From assembly GCA_035500455.1 (NCBI GenBank), contig DATJXG010000091.1:1-6374 (forward strand): 6,374 nucleotides of DNA, given 5' to 3'. The notes below the pieces were generated by a model. It worked only from the letters and a program-made list of their open reading frames with translations, searched no databases and had not been told where the DNA came from. The stretch is from DATJXG01 sp035500455. GTDB taxonomy: Bacteria > Acidobacteriota > Terriglobia > Terriglobales > Acidobacteriaceae. Numbering within the stretch: the first letter of the stretch is position 1; every line of letters starts with the position of its first letter. A program made the position numbers and the translations under genes. Of the stretch, positions 1-4,656 are shown piece by piece.

Positions 1-567
1 GGCGAACGCTGGCTCAACACCGGCGACCTCGGGCGACAGGACGCCGACGGCTACTTCTGGCTTGCCGGACGCAAGAAGGAGTTGATCATCCGCGGCGGGC
101 ACAACATCGATCCGATGAGCATCGAAGAAGCGTTGCACGAACATCCCGCCGTCGCGCTGGCGGCGGCGATCGGCAGTCCAGATGCCTATGCGGGAGAGAT
201 GCCCGTCGCCTACGTTCAATTAAAACCCGGCGCCTCGGTGACAGAGGAGGAGCTTCTCGAGTTCGCCGCAAAGCTCATCCCGGAGCGGGCCTCGATACCA
301 AAGCGCATTAAGATTTCAAGCGCCATGCCGATGACGGCGGTCGGAAAGATATTCAAGCCCGCGCTACAGGAGCTGGAAATCGAGGCGGCGATCCGTTCGG
401 AGGCGAGCCGGGTCGGTGCGACGATCGTGGCAATACATTTCGAACGCGACGCGCGAACCGGCTTGAAGGCGCGTGTCCACATGGTCGATGATCTTCCGGA
501 ATTGCGTGCAGCACTCGACCGGTACTCTTTCAAGACGGAGTTGCTGATCGATCTGCGCGCATCCTGA
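1..567 (+). CDS. AMP-forming acyl-CoA synthetase, C-terminal part (5' end outside window)
   Basis: Frame 1 is open from the first base to a TGA at 565-567, giving 188 residues. Motifs seen: WLNTGDL at residues 4-10, the hinge motif GRKKELIIRGGHNI at 23-36, and P-M-T-A-V-G-K-I-F-K near 110-119. In the family, the lysine of the last motif (K116 here) is the catalytic lysine of the adenylate-forming step. These motifs define the mobile C-terminal domain of ANL enzymes, which activate carboxylic acids with ATP and transfer them to CoA. After the catalytic lysine the protein runs on for about 70 residues, longer than the usual short tail; some FadD-like acyl-CoA synthetases of proteobacteria have such an extension. 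The substrate cannot be read from this part, although a fatty acid is likely. A TTG at 82 is an internal codon, not the start. The gene converges on the next one across 174 bp, where I see no hairpin followed by a T-run. Confidence 0.9.
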   Translation, partial: GERWLNTGDLGRQDADGYFWLAGRKKELIIRGGHNIDPMSIEEALHEHPAVALAAAIGSPDAYAGEMPVAYVQLKPGASVTEEELLEFAAKLIPERASIPKRIKISSAMPMTAVGKIFKPALQELEIEAAIRSEASRVGATIVAIHFERDARTGLKARVHMVDDLPELRAALDRYSFKTELLIDLRAS

Positions 568-725
568 CTAGCCTTTCACGAATGTTCTGTAAATCGGCAA
601 GGGGGTTCGGTGCCAATCGGCGCGCCAACCATCAGATTTAGCTGGACTTTATGGGGGCACAAGGTGACTCCGATCCACACCCATCCTTCACAACGGCACC
701 ATTCTGCAACAAATACATTTGTGGC

Positions 726-998
726 TGGCGAGACATCCAAATCACAGATGCACGAACGGCAGCACGATTTCCAAACCGATCAGCACCACCACGAGGATTT
801 CCAGAAGCTCCCCCCGTGCGCTCGAGGCTTCGTCATGCAAAGCCGCATAGGTGTCGCGGATGATCGCCAGCTTTCGGTCCACGGCAGTACCGACAGCGTG
901 CACGCGGAACAGCTCCAGTGCGGCGGCATAGATGCGGGCCAGATACACGTCGCCAGTGGCCTGCAAGGCATTGTCGAGCTTTTCGGTGAGTTCCGTCA
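726..998. repeat. Direct repeat, left copy (about 272 bp; partner at 3814-4084)
   Basis: This stretch recurs at 3814-4084 in the same orientation. Counting by eye gives about 19 substitutions plus one 2-base gap over about 272 positions, or roughly 93% identity. It covers codons about 287-371 of the minus-strand RMD1-like gene plus 16 bases beyond its stop. Similarity stops sharply at the outer (left) edge. Just outside that edge, 709-722 reads as a short dyad, ACAAAT-AC-ATTTGT, of unknown meaning. Confidence 0.93.
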
Positions 999-1857
999 CC
1001 TCCGCGACCAGCGTGTACAGGCGGCGGGCCAAGGTGGAGAAACGGCGGGGAGCAAGCATGACGTTGGTGCGGCGCACGTCGTTGATCAAGTCGTACATAC
1101 GCGGCAGTTCGGCATCCAGGAGCTCATCATAGTAGCGGGTTTCCAAAAGCCGTGCGTTCGCGACTTCCAAAACGTCCATCACGTCGGCGTCGCCGCGCGG
1201 CTCATAGATGAAGGCGCGGGCCCAGGTCAGCACCACCAGATCATCGGTGTAGTAGGAGAAGCGCTGGCGCATCAGGTCCTGCCGTGCGCCCGACGAGAGC
1301 GGGCGCTGCTCGCCGGAGAGTAGCGGCACCAAGTCGATGCGATCGAGTAACGTGGCAGCCGCCAGTTCCTCGTTAAAACCGTGCACCAGGCCGATGAGAT
1401 AGTCTTCCTCGAGCAGCGACGGGGCTGGACGGAGCAGTGCCGGCCCCAACAGGCCGCGTACATGCCGTAGCAGGTCAGCCCAGATGGTGGTGCCAGAGGC
1501 TTGGCCGACCGCGCGGTCCACAGCGCGGAACTGGGTCAAGAACAGCGGCCAGTGCACCTCCTTGATAGGCACACGTAGCGCAAAGGAAATGGCGCCGAAA
1601 TCATAGACGCGCGCCGTCACCTCCGCGGCAACGCTTGCGCCCTCCAGCTCCAGTGTCACCGGATCAAGCGGCAGCGCTACCGGAGGCACGCCGAACGCCA
1701 TTGCCTTGGGTGGCGTGGTGGTCAGCCGGCCTCGGTGGGCGGCGCGGGCTTGGCTGGCCCACAATGCTTCCACCTGCTTCAGGTCGATTTCATGGGCGAT
1801 GCCAAACATTCGGAACGCAACGATCGCGCCGTCGCGGATGATCAGGTCAGGCGGCAT
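742..1857 (-). CDS. RMD1/YagE (DUF155)-like protein with a C-terminal membrane anchor
   Basis: This is an intact 371-residue ORF. The ATG at 1857 is preceded by a good ribosome site, TTGGAGATCCA-ATG. The N-terminal third (residues 10-100) looks like a small alpha/beta domain, with AFRMFGIAHEIDL at 14-26 and VYDFGAISFALRVPI at 84-98. The rest is mostly helical, with YYDELLDAELPRMYDLI at 242-258 and conserved-looking NALQATGDVYLARIY at 296-310. The protein ends with a single hydrophobic segment (ELLEILVVVLIGLEIVL, 350-366) and only five further residues, so it should be tail-anchored with its bulk in the cytoplasm. That layout matches the RMD1/YagE group, a eukaryotic and bacterial family of unclear biochemical role. 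The family call rests on architecture and motif feel, not on a search. I see no catalytic motif. Its 3' end is duplicated as a pseudogene at 3830-4109. Confidence 0.8.
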   Translation of the reverse strand: MPPDLIIRDGAIVAFRMFGIAHEIDLKQVEALWASQARAAHRGRLTTTPPKAMAFGVPPVALPLDPVTLELEGASVAAEVTARVYDFGAISFALRVPIKEVHWPLFLTQFRAVDRAVGQASGTTIWADLLRHVRGLLGPALLRPAPSLLEEDYLIGLVHGFNEELAAATLLDRIDLVPLLSGEQRPLSSGARQDLMRQRFSYYTDDLVVLTWARAFIYEPRGDADVMDVLEVANARLLETRYYDELLDAELPRMYDLINDVRRTNVMLAPRRFSTLARRLYTLVAEVTELTEKLDNALQATGDVYLARIYAAALELFRVHAVGTAVDRKLAIIRDTYAALHDEASSARGELLEILVVVLIGLEIVLPFVHL

Positions 1858-1933
1858 TGGATCTCCAAGGACGGTGACGACGCACGCAGCGAAGCCCGGT
1901 CCGCGTCGTCATGTCAACAGCGGCAGGCTTGGT

Positions 1934-2119
1934 GTGAATCGGCGTCCGACCGTGCCCCCCGGATTTTGCGTCGTAATCATTTGATATGATTTAATAAAAT
2001 GGAGTCGATGTGGGGGGCGGTCGGCGCCGATCGGGACCCTACCGAAAGGCCCTTTTCCAACAGAAATTCAATGCCTTAACGGCGATCGAAGGCGGGGTCA
2101 AAGTTGGGTGCTAATTCAC
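1934..2119. repeat. Three imperfect copies of an insertion-sequence-end-like motif, possible IS21-type relic
   Basis: At 1938-1960 the plus strand reads ATCGGCG-T-CCGACCG followed by TG and a run of C. At 2011-2031 nearly the same sequence appears inverted (TGGGGGG, CGGTCGGCGCCGAT), so the two form an imperfect inverted repeat around an AT-rich core. A third, looser copy at 2094-2119 (GGGGTCA near its start, ATTCAC at its end) matches the reverse complement of the first at 18 of 26 positions by eye. Repeated motifs of the form GGGGTCA...GATTCAC are, to my recollection, common at the ends of IS21-family elements in alphaproteobacteria. No istA or istB coding remnant is present, so this may be only a relic or a chance likeness. 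Confidence 0.3.
1975..1991. promoter_or_regulatory. AT-rich dyad, possible operator or promoter element for the RMD1-like gene
   Basis: AATCAT-TTGAT-ATGATT is a perfect 6-bp inverted repeat with a 5-base centre. It lies in an AT-rich patch about 120 bp upstream of the minus-strand start at 1857. On the minus strand the same patch holds TATCAA as a possible -10 with a poor -35 (TCGACT) 16 bases upstream. A transcription-factor site is plausible, but no known consensus is matched. Confidence 0.25.
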
Positions 2120-2274
2120 GGTAATCAGCTCAACGCGACGACAATCAATGTGCTGATGACCCTGCTGATGCCTGGCATGAGGACCGTCCATTATCCATAA
2201 TATCACGTCACCCAAATTCGGGGCTTCAGTGTCCGGCAAATACAGCCGCGCCGCGAGGTGAGCTGCTCGCATCG

Positions 2275-2320
2275 GTTACGGAACACGCACGCTTGCCCCA
2301 TACCGGGCGTGTTCCGTAAC
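2275..2320 (-). terminator. Perfect 14-bp inverted repeat 3' of adhP (possible terminator or protein site)
   Basis: Arms GTTACGGAACACGC (2275-2288) and GCGTGTTCCGTAAC (2307-2320) are perfectly complementary, with an 18-base loop. The structure starts 32 bases after the adhP stop on the minus strand, where a transcript end is expected. No T-run follows on either strand, so it is not a classical intrinsic terminator. It could instead stabilise the 3' end of the mRNA, bind a protein as DNA, or be a small repetitive element present elsewhere in the genome. Confidence 0.45.
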
Positions 2321-2352
2321 TCCGTCAGCACCATCGGGTGCAGCCGGGATGC

Positions 2353-3381
2353 CTATTTCCGGAAGTCGATCACGATGCGGCCCTGGATGTCACCATGATG
2401 CATCTTTGCGAAGATATCATTGATGTTCTCCAGCTTGTCGGTCGAAACCGTTGCCTTGACCTTGCCTTCCCCGGCGAAATTCAGCGCCTCCTGCAGGTCG
2501 AGACGCGTGCCGACAATCGAGCCACGCACGGTGATGCCGTTGATCACTGTATCGAAGATGTTAATCGGGAAATCGCCGGGTGGCAGACCGTTCAATGCCA
2601 CCGTGCCGCCGCGGTCGGCCATGCTGAGCGCCTGCGCGAAGGCCTTGGGCGAGACGGCGGTGACCAGCACGCCCTGCGCCCCGCCAATCTCCTTTTTCAC
2701 ATAGGCAATCGGATCGGTCGTGCGGGCATTGACGGCCAGCGCCGCGCCGAGCTGCTTGGCAAGTTCCAGCTTCGCGTCGTCAACGTCGACGGCCAACACG
2801 TTCAGGCCCATCGCCTTCGCGTACTGCACGGCGAGATGCCCGAGTCCGCCAATGCCGGAAATCACCACCCACTCGCCGGGCCGCGTGTCCGTCACCTTCA
2901 GGCCCTTGTACACGGTCACGCCCGCGCACAGGATCGGCGCGATCTCGGCGAAATCGATGTTGGCCGGCAGATGCCCAACATAGTTGGCGTCGCCAAGAAC
3001 ATATTCGGCGAAGCTCCCATTCACCGAGTAGCCGGTGTTATGCTGTTCCTTGCATAGCGTCTCCCAGCCGCCAAGGCAGTGCCGGCAATGGCCGCAGGCG
3101 TCGTGGAGCCAGGGCACGCCAACGCGGTCGCCCTCCTTCACAAAACCTACCCCCTGGCCAACTGCGACGACATGGCCAACGCCCTCATGCCCAGGGATGA
3201 AAGGCGGGTTCGGCTTGAACGGCCAATCGCCGTCGACGGCGTGCAGATCGGTGTGGCACACACCCGTCGCGGCGACTTTGATGAGGATCTGCCCGGGGCC
3301 GGGGGTGGGCACCGGAACCTCCTCGATTACGAGCGGCTTTCCAAATTCGCGGACGACCGCCGCTTTCATGGTCTTGGTCAT
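2353..3381 (-). CDS. adhP: Zinc-dependent, NAD-type alcohol dehydrogenase (AdhP family), complete
   Basis: The protein has 342 residues, the usual length for AdhP, a cytoplasmic medium-chain dehydrogenase that interconverts primary alcohols such as ethanol with aldehydes. Expected catalytic zinc ligands are present: C42 in GVCHTDLH, H65-E66 in PGHEGVGH, and C152 in ILCAGVTVYK. The structural zinc loop has all four cysteines, C96, C99, C102 and C110. The Rossmann loop GIGGLG is at 176-181, and D199 after the second strand (VLAVDVDD) indicates NAD rather than NADP. The start at 3381 is chosen because GGAGAG lies 7 bases upstream; the frame is open up to 3486, but those 35 residues do not resemble the family. 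It stands alone, ends in TAG, and is followed by an inverted repeat. A FixK/FNR-type box lies about 335 bp upstream, which would fit oxygen-limited expression, but the distance makes the link uncertain. Confidence 0.95.
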   Translation of the reverse strand: MTKTMKAAVVREFGKPLVIEEVPVPTPGPGQILIKVAATGVCHTDLHAVDGDWPFKPNPPFIPGHEGVGHVVAVGQGVGFVKEGDRVGVPWLHDACGHCRHCLGGWETLCKEQHNTGYSVNGSFAEYVLGDANYVGHLPANIDFAEIAPILCAGVTVYKGLKVTDTRPGEWVVISGIGGLGHLAVQYAKAMGLNVLAVDVDDAKLELAKQLGAALAVNARTTDPIAYVKKEIGGAQGVLVTAVSPKAFAQALSMADRGGTVALNGLPPGDFPINIFDTVINGITVRGSIVGTRLDLQEALNFAGEGKVKATVSTDKLENINDIFAKMHHGDIQGRIVIDFRK

Positions 3382-3631
3382 TGATGGTCTCTCCAAGGTT
3401 AAACGGGATGTTGCCAGGTGGCAAATCCGTCCCATAATGGTCCAGAGATGCATTGCCGTTAATTGACGCAAAATTGTCAGCAGCATACGGCGCGGTAATC
3501 ACGGCCATCTGTGACTCGCTGAAGGCAGATGCTAGTGCCCATCCAGCCCGTCCTGCGGCCGTTTCATCATGGCCGTAATCGTGCACAGCCAAGATTTTAG
3601 CAAAAATATGGTCACTAGCAGGATACGTCAT
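3185..3631 (-). CDS. Doubtful ORF overlapping the adhP start (possible leader or gene remnant)
   Basis: A 148-codon frame starts at ATG 3631, with AAGGA 9 bases upstream. It lies downstream of the FixK-type box and the TACAAT hexamer. The first 83 codons are outside adhP; the rest run in another frame through the first 197 bases of adhP, which no normal gene would do. The start, AKILAVHDYGHDETAAGRAG at 11-30, faintly recalls the first strand and helix of universal stress proteins, genes often found beside adhP under oxygen control. The codons use few G/C third positions compared with adhP. It may be a decayed universal-stress-protein gene, a translated leader, or simply an open frame by chance. 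Confidence 0.18.
   Translation of the reverse strand: MTYPASDHIFAKILAVHDYGHDETAAGRAGWALASAFSESQMAVITAPYAADNFASINGNASLDHYGTDLPPGNIPFNLGETINDQDHESGGRPRIWKAARNRGGSGAHPRPRADPHQSRRDGCVPHRSARRRRRLAVQAEPAFHPWA
3411..3424. promoter_or_regulatory. Dyad TTGCCA-GG-TGGCAA just upstream of adhP
   Basis: A perfect 6-bp inverted repeat with a 2-base centre lies 30-43 bp upstream of the adhP ATG. Its position fits an operator or a short hairpin in the 5' leader. It does not match a regulator consensus that I can name with confidence. Confidence 0.35.
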
Positions 3632-3679
3632 ATGCCAATATCCTTGGGCGAAGGATCGACCGCATTAGCCACCTCTCAT

Positions 3680-3685
3680 ATTGTA
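3680..3685 (-). promoter_or_regulatory. Candidate -10 hexamer (TACAAT) downstream of the FixK/FNR-type box
   Basis: On the minus strand TACAAT matches TATAAT at 5 of 6 positions. No -35 hexamer is recognisable 17 bases upstream, as expected for an activator-dependent promoter. There are 28 bases between the box and this hexamer, against about 22 in the classical FNR class II arrangement, so the pairing is imperfect. Confidence 0.35.
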
Positions 3686-3713
3686 GAATGAACTAGACAG
3701 GTGAGGCGCGTCA

Positions 3714-3727
3714 TTGACCGAGATCAA
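3714..3727. promoter_or_regulatory. FixK/FNR-type binding box
   Basis: TTGACCGAGATCAA matches the FNR/FixK consensus TTGAT-N4-ATCAA at 9 of 10 specified positions; the C-N2-G core TTGATC-N2-GATCAA preferred by alphaproteobacterial FixK proteins is matched at 11 of 12. Such boxes bind CRP/FNR-family activators that switch on genes under oxygen limitation. It lies on the upstream side of adhP, the nearest complete minus-strand gene, but 333 bp from its start codon. The plus strand downstream holds only pseudogenes. Confidence 0.55.
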
Positions 3728-3796
3728 CGGTGAAGGGGCTGCTGTCTAACAAAACATCCATGGTTCACGTGGTTTCATGCAACGCGCCTGTAGGAT

Positions 3797-3812
3797 CCCA
3801 CTCGGAAGTGGG
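3797..3812. repeat. Small hairpin at the outer edge of the right-hand repeat
   Basis: CCCACT-CGGA-AGTGGG has a perfect 6-bp stem with a 4-base loop. It ends one base before the duplicated segment begins at 3814, immediately 3' of the truncated RMD1-like copy on the minus strand. No T-run follows, so the terminator reading is weak; a link with the rearrangement breakpoint is possible. Confidence 0.35.
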
Positions 3813-3813
3813 T

Positions 3814-4084
3814 TGGCGAGACATCCACGTCACAGATGCACGAACGGAAGCACGATTTCCAACGCGATTAGCACCACCACGAGGATTTCCAGAAGCTCCC
3901 CCTGCGCTCGAGGATTCATCATGCAAAGCCGTATAGGTATCGCGGATGATCGCCAGCTTTCGGTCCACGGCAGTACCGACAACGTGTACGCGGAACAGCT
4001 CCAGTGCGGCGGCATAGATGCGGGCCAGATACATGTCGCCTGTGGCCTGCAAGGCGTTGTCGAGTTTCTCGGAGAATTCCGTCA
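3814..4084. repeat. Direct repeat, right copy (partner at 726-998)
   Basis: Same orientation as the left copy and roughly 93% identical by eye. It lacks two bases in the C-run near 3900 (five C then TG, against six C then GTG in the left copy). Similarity ends clearly near 4084. A few more bases up to about 4105 may still align with a 3-base insertion (TLLNLELTE against TLVAEVTE in protein terms). The scattered substitutions mean this is not a very recent duplication. Confidence 0.93.
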
Positions 4085-4109
4085 GTTCCAGGTTGAGCAG
4101 CGTAACCAC
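3830..4109 (-). pseudogene. Truncated, frameshifted second copy of the RMD1-like gene (C-terminal 85 codons)
   Basis: The minus strand encodes a clear copy of residues about 287-371 of the protein at 742-1857, including NALQATGDMYLARIYAAALE and the tail anchor ELLEILVVVLIALEIVL. A 2-base deletion in the C-run near 3900 splits it into two frames, so no single product keeps both the helical part and the membrane anchor. The N-terminal three quarters are missing: upstream the sequence switches to a PD-(D/E)XK-like fragment. Several differences from the intact copy are silent or conservative, which suggests this paralogue was once functional. The stop codon position corresponds to that of the intact gene. 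Confidence 0.88.
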
Positions 4110-4293
4110 CAGGTTTGCTCTTGGTTTTCACCTGGAGCCTGAGCATGTCGAGCCCCGGCACGTCGGCGATGAGGTCATAGGCGACGCCTGGCATCGCCGG
4201 CTGGGTCGCGATGCCCCAAGCTTGCAGGCGTGAGAGGGTTAGATTGGCGCCGGCCTCGCAGGTCAGGATCGCGGTCGAGGGCGCGCGTCTCAT
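4105..4293 (-). pseudogene. Fragment of a PD-(D/E)XK nuclease-like protein
   Basis: The minus strand from 4293 reads CEAGANLTLSRLQAWG, then VAYDLIADV, then LRLQVKTKSKP. The order E13, D40, Q54-V-K56 with these spacings fits the PD-(D/E)XK fold of small hypothetical proteins related to the group I intron-associated endonuclease domain (E on helix one, D at the start of a strand, Q/E-x-K on the next). The frame breaks into unrelated sequence after about residue 62, exactly where the truncated RMD1-like copy begins. The true start is not visible: the upstream sequence merges with an HsdR fragment. Too little remains for activity. The family call is by motif pattern only. Confidence 0.6.
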
Positions 4294-4317
4294 CGCACAC
4301 GGCGAGGTAGGGGGGGC

Positions 4318-4451
4318 GCGGCGCAGCTTCTTCGTTGCGCGCGCTTGCTGTCAAATTCCGGGTCCGCCTCGACGGTCTTGACCAGTCGGTAGTAGCTATT
4401 GACCGGCGTATAGTAGCGAAGCACGTCAAGAATGAAGCCCTCTTGGATTGC
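4318..4451 (-). pseudogene. hsdR: Internal fragment of a type I restriction subunit HsdR
   Basis: The minus-strand frame reads AIQEGFILDVLRYYTPVNSY, then YRLVKTVEADPEFDSKRA, and after a 2-base shift TKKLRR. This matches the HsdR segment between the motor domain's ATP-binding half and its later helicase motifs (the AIEEGFILDVL...YYKLVK...DDPEFD...KRARKKL pattern of this family). HsdR is the ATP-driven translocating nuclease of type I restriction systems. Only about 45 of roughly 1000 residues are left. The frameshift lies in a CGCGCG run and looks like a gain of one CG. No hsdM or hsdS sequence is in the window. Confidence 0.75.
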
Positions 4452-4467
4452 CGGCACCATCATTCCA

Positions 4468-4491
4468 GCCTTTGTTAAGTGCCTTTGTTAA
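4468..4491. repeat. Tandem pair of GCCTTTGTTAA, 13-base period
   Basis: The 11-base unit occurs twice, separated by GT. It sits within 20 bases of the HsdR breakpoint at about 4451. It may be a trace of slippage or of a target duplication. Confidence 0.6.
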
Positions 4492-4615
4492 ATGGCAGAA
4501 ACCATGATGCCTTGGGTCTTGTTCCCTGGCACCTGTACGACGCTGGAAGTCCCGCTAACGGGAGCGATAGTGGGGGGTAAGGCGTTGGCCTCACCCGGAT
4601 AGGAGCAAATCAAGT

Positions 4616-4637
4616 TGGCTGCGTGCCCCCGCAACCA
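4616..4637 (-). terminator. Weak hairpin 20 bases after the spoVR stop
   Basis: TGGCTGC (4616-4622) pairs with GCAACCA (4631-4637) around an 8-base loop, allowing one G-U pair in the minus-strand RNA. It lies where an operon terminator would be expected, but the following minus-strand sequence has only short T stretches (TTGATTTG), so efficient intrinsic termination is doubtful. Confidence 0.25.
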
Positions 4638-4656
4638 CCGATGCCCGTCGCTTCCG

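Larger units (their letters stand above)
1858..2352. other. Gene-less spacer between the RMD1-like gene and adhP
   Basis: No ORF here has a credible start, ribosome site and family resemblance. The left part should contain the promoter of the minus-strand RMD1-like gene: an AT-rich core at about 1961-2010 lies 100-150 bp upstream of its start. The middle holds repeats resembling insertion-sequence ends (1934-2119). The right part holds the 14-bp inverted repeat at 2275-2320 beyond the adhP stop. Bases 2120-2270 show nothing I recognise. Confidence 0.6.
3382..3813. other. Long upstream region of adhP without a convincing gene
   Basis: About 430 bp, visibly more AT-rich than the neighbouring genes. 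It contains, from adhP outward, a dyad at 3411-3424, a doubtful ORF starting at 3631, a -10-like hexamer at 3680-3685, a FixK/FNR-type box at 3714-3727 and a small hairpin at 3797-3812. An 8-bp inverted pair, ACGGCCAT at 3501-3508 and ATGGCCGT at 3569-3576, is also visible and may be chance. The region reads like a regulatory upstream region, perhaps with a decayed gene inside it. Confidence 0.55.
4461..4656. other. Unidentified spacer between the HsdR fragment and spoVR
   Basis: No family is recognised on either strand. Two copies of GCCTTTGTTAA stand almost side by side (4468-4478 and 4481-4491). A small hairpin TCCCG-CTAA-CGGGA lies at 4550-4563, and another at 4616-4637. A 36-codon plus-strand frame starts at ATG 4492 and ends at 4602; I see no ribosome site or known family for it. 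The left edge coincides with the HsdR breakpoint, so this may be the end of an inserted element or structured RNA debris. Confidence 0.4.

Noticed and set aside
610..1323. Plus-strand frame of 237 codons
   Set aside because: It lies antisense to the RMD1-like gene, lacks a ribosome site, and its composition is that of a mirror frame.
2338..3057. Plus-strand frame of 239 codons
   Set aside because: It is the antisense shadow of adhP, whose zinc and Rossmann motifs prove the minus strand is coding.
3411..3440. Sigma-54 promoter suggested by TGGCA near the adhP dyad
   Set aside because: The required GC at the -12 element is missing at the right spacing on both strands.
3382..3486. Longer adhP start at 3486, adding 35 residues
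   Set aside because: The extra residues do not resemble AdhP proteins, while the ATG at 3381 has a well-spaced GGAGAG.
4175..4429. Minus-strand frame of 84 codons across the debris zone
   Set aside because: The family-like residues are in other frames here; this frame is arginine-rich noise.
4520..4640. Cobalamin riboswitch-like impression (GGAAGTCC, CCCCCGCAAC)
   Set aside because: The pieces are in the wrong order and spacing, and no B12-related gene lies downstream on the plus strand.
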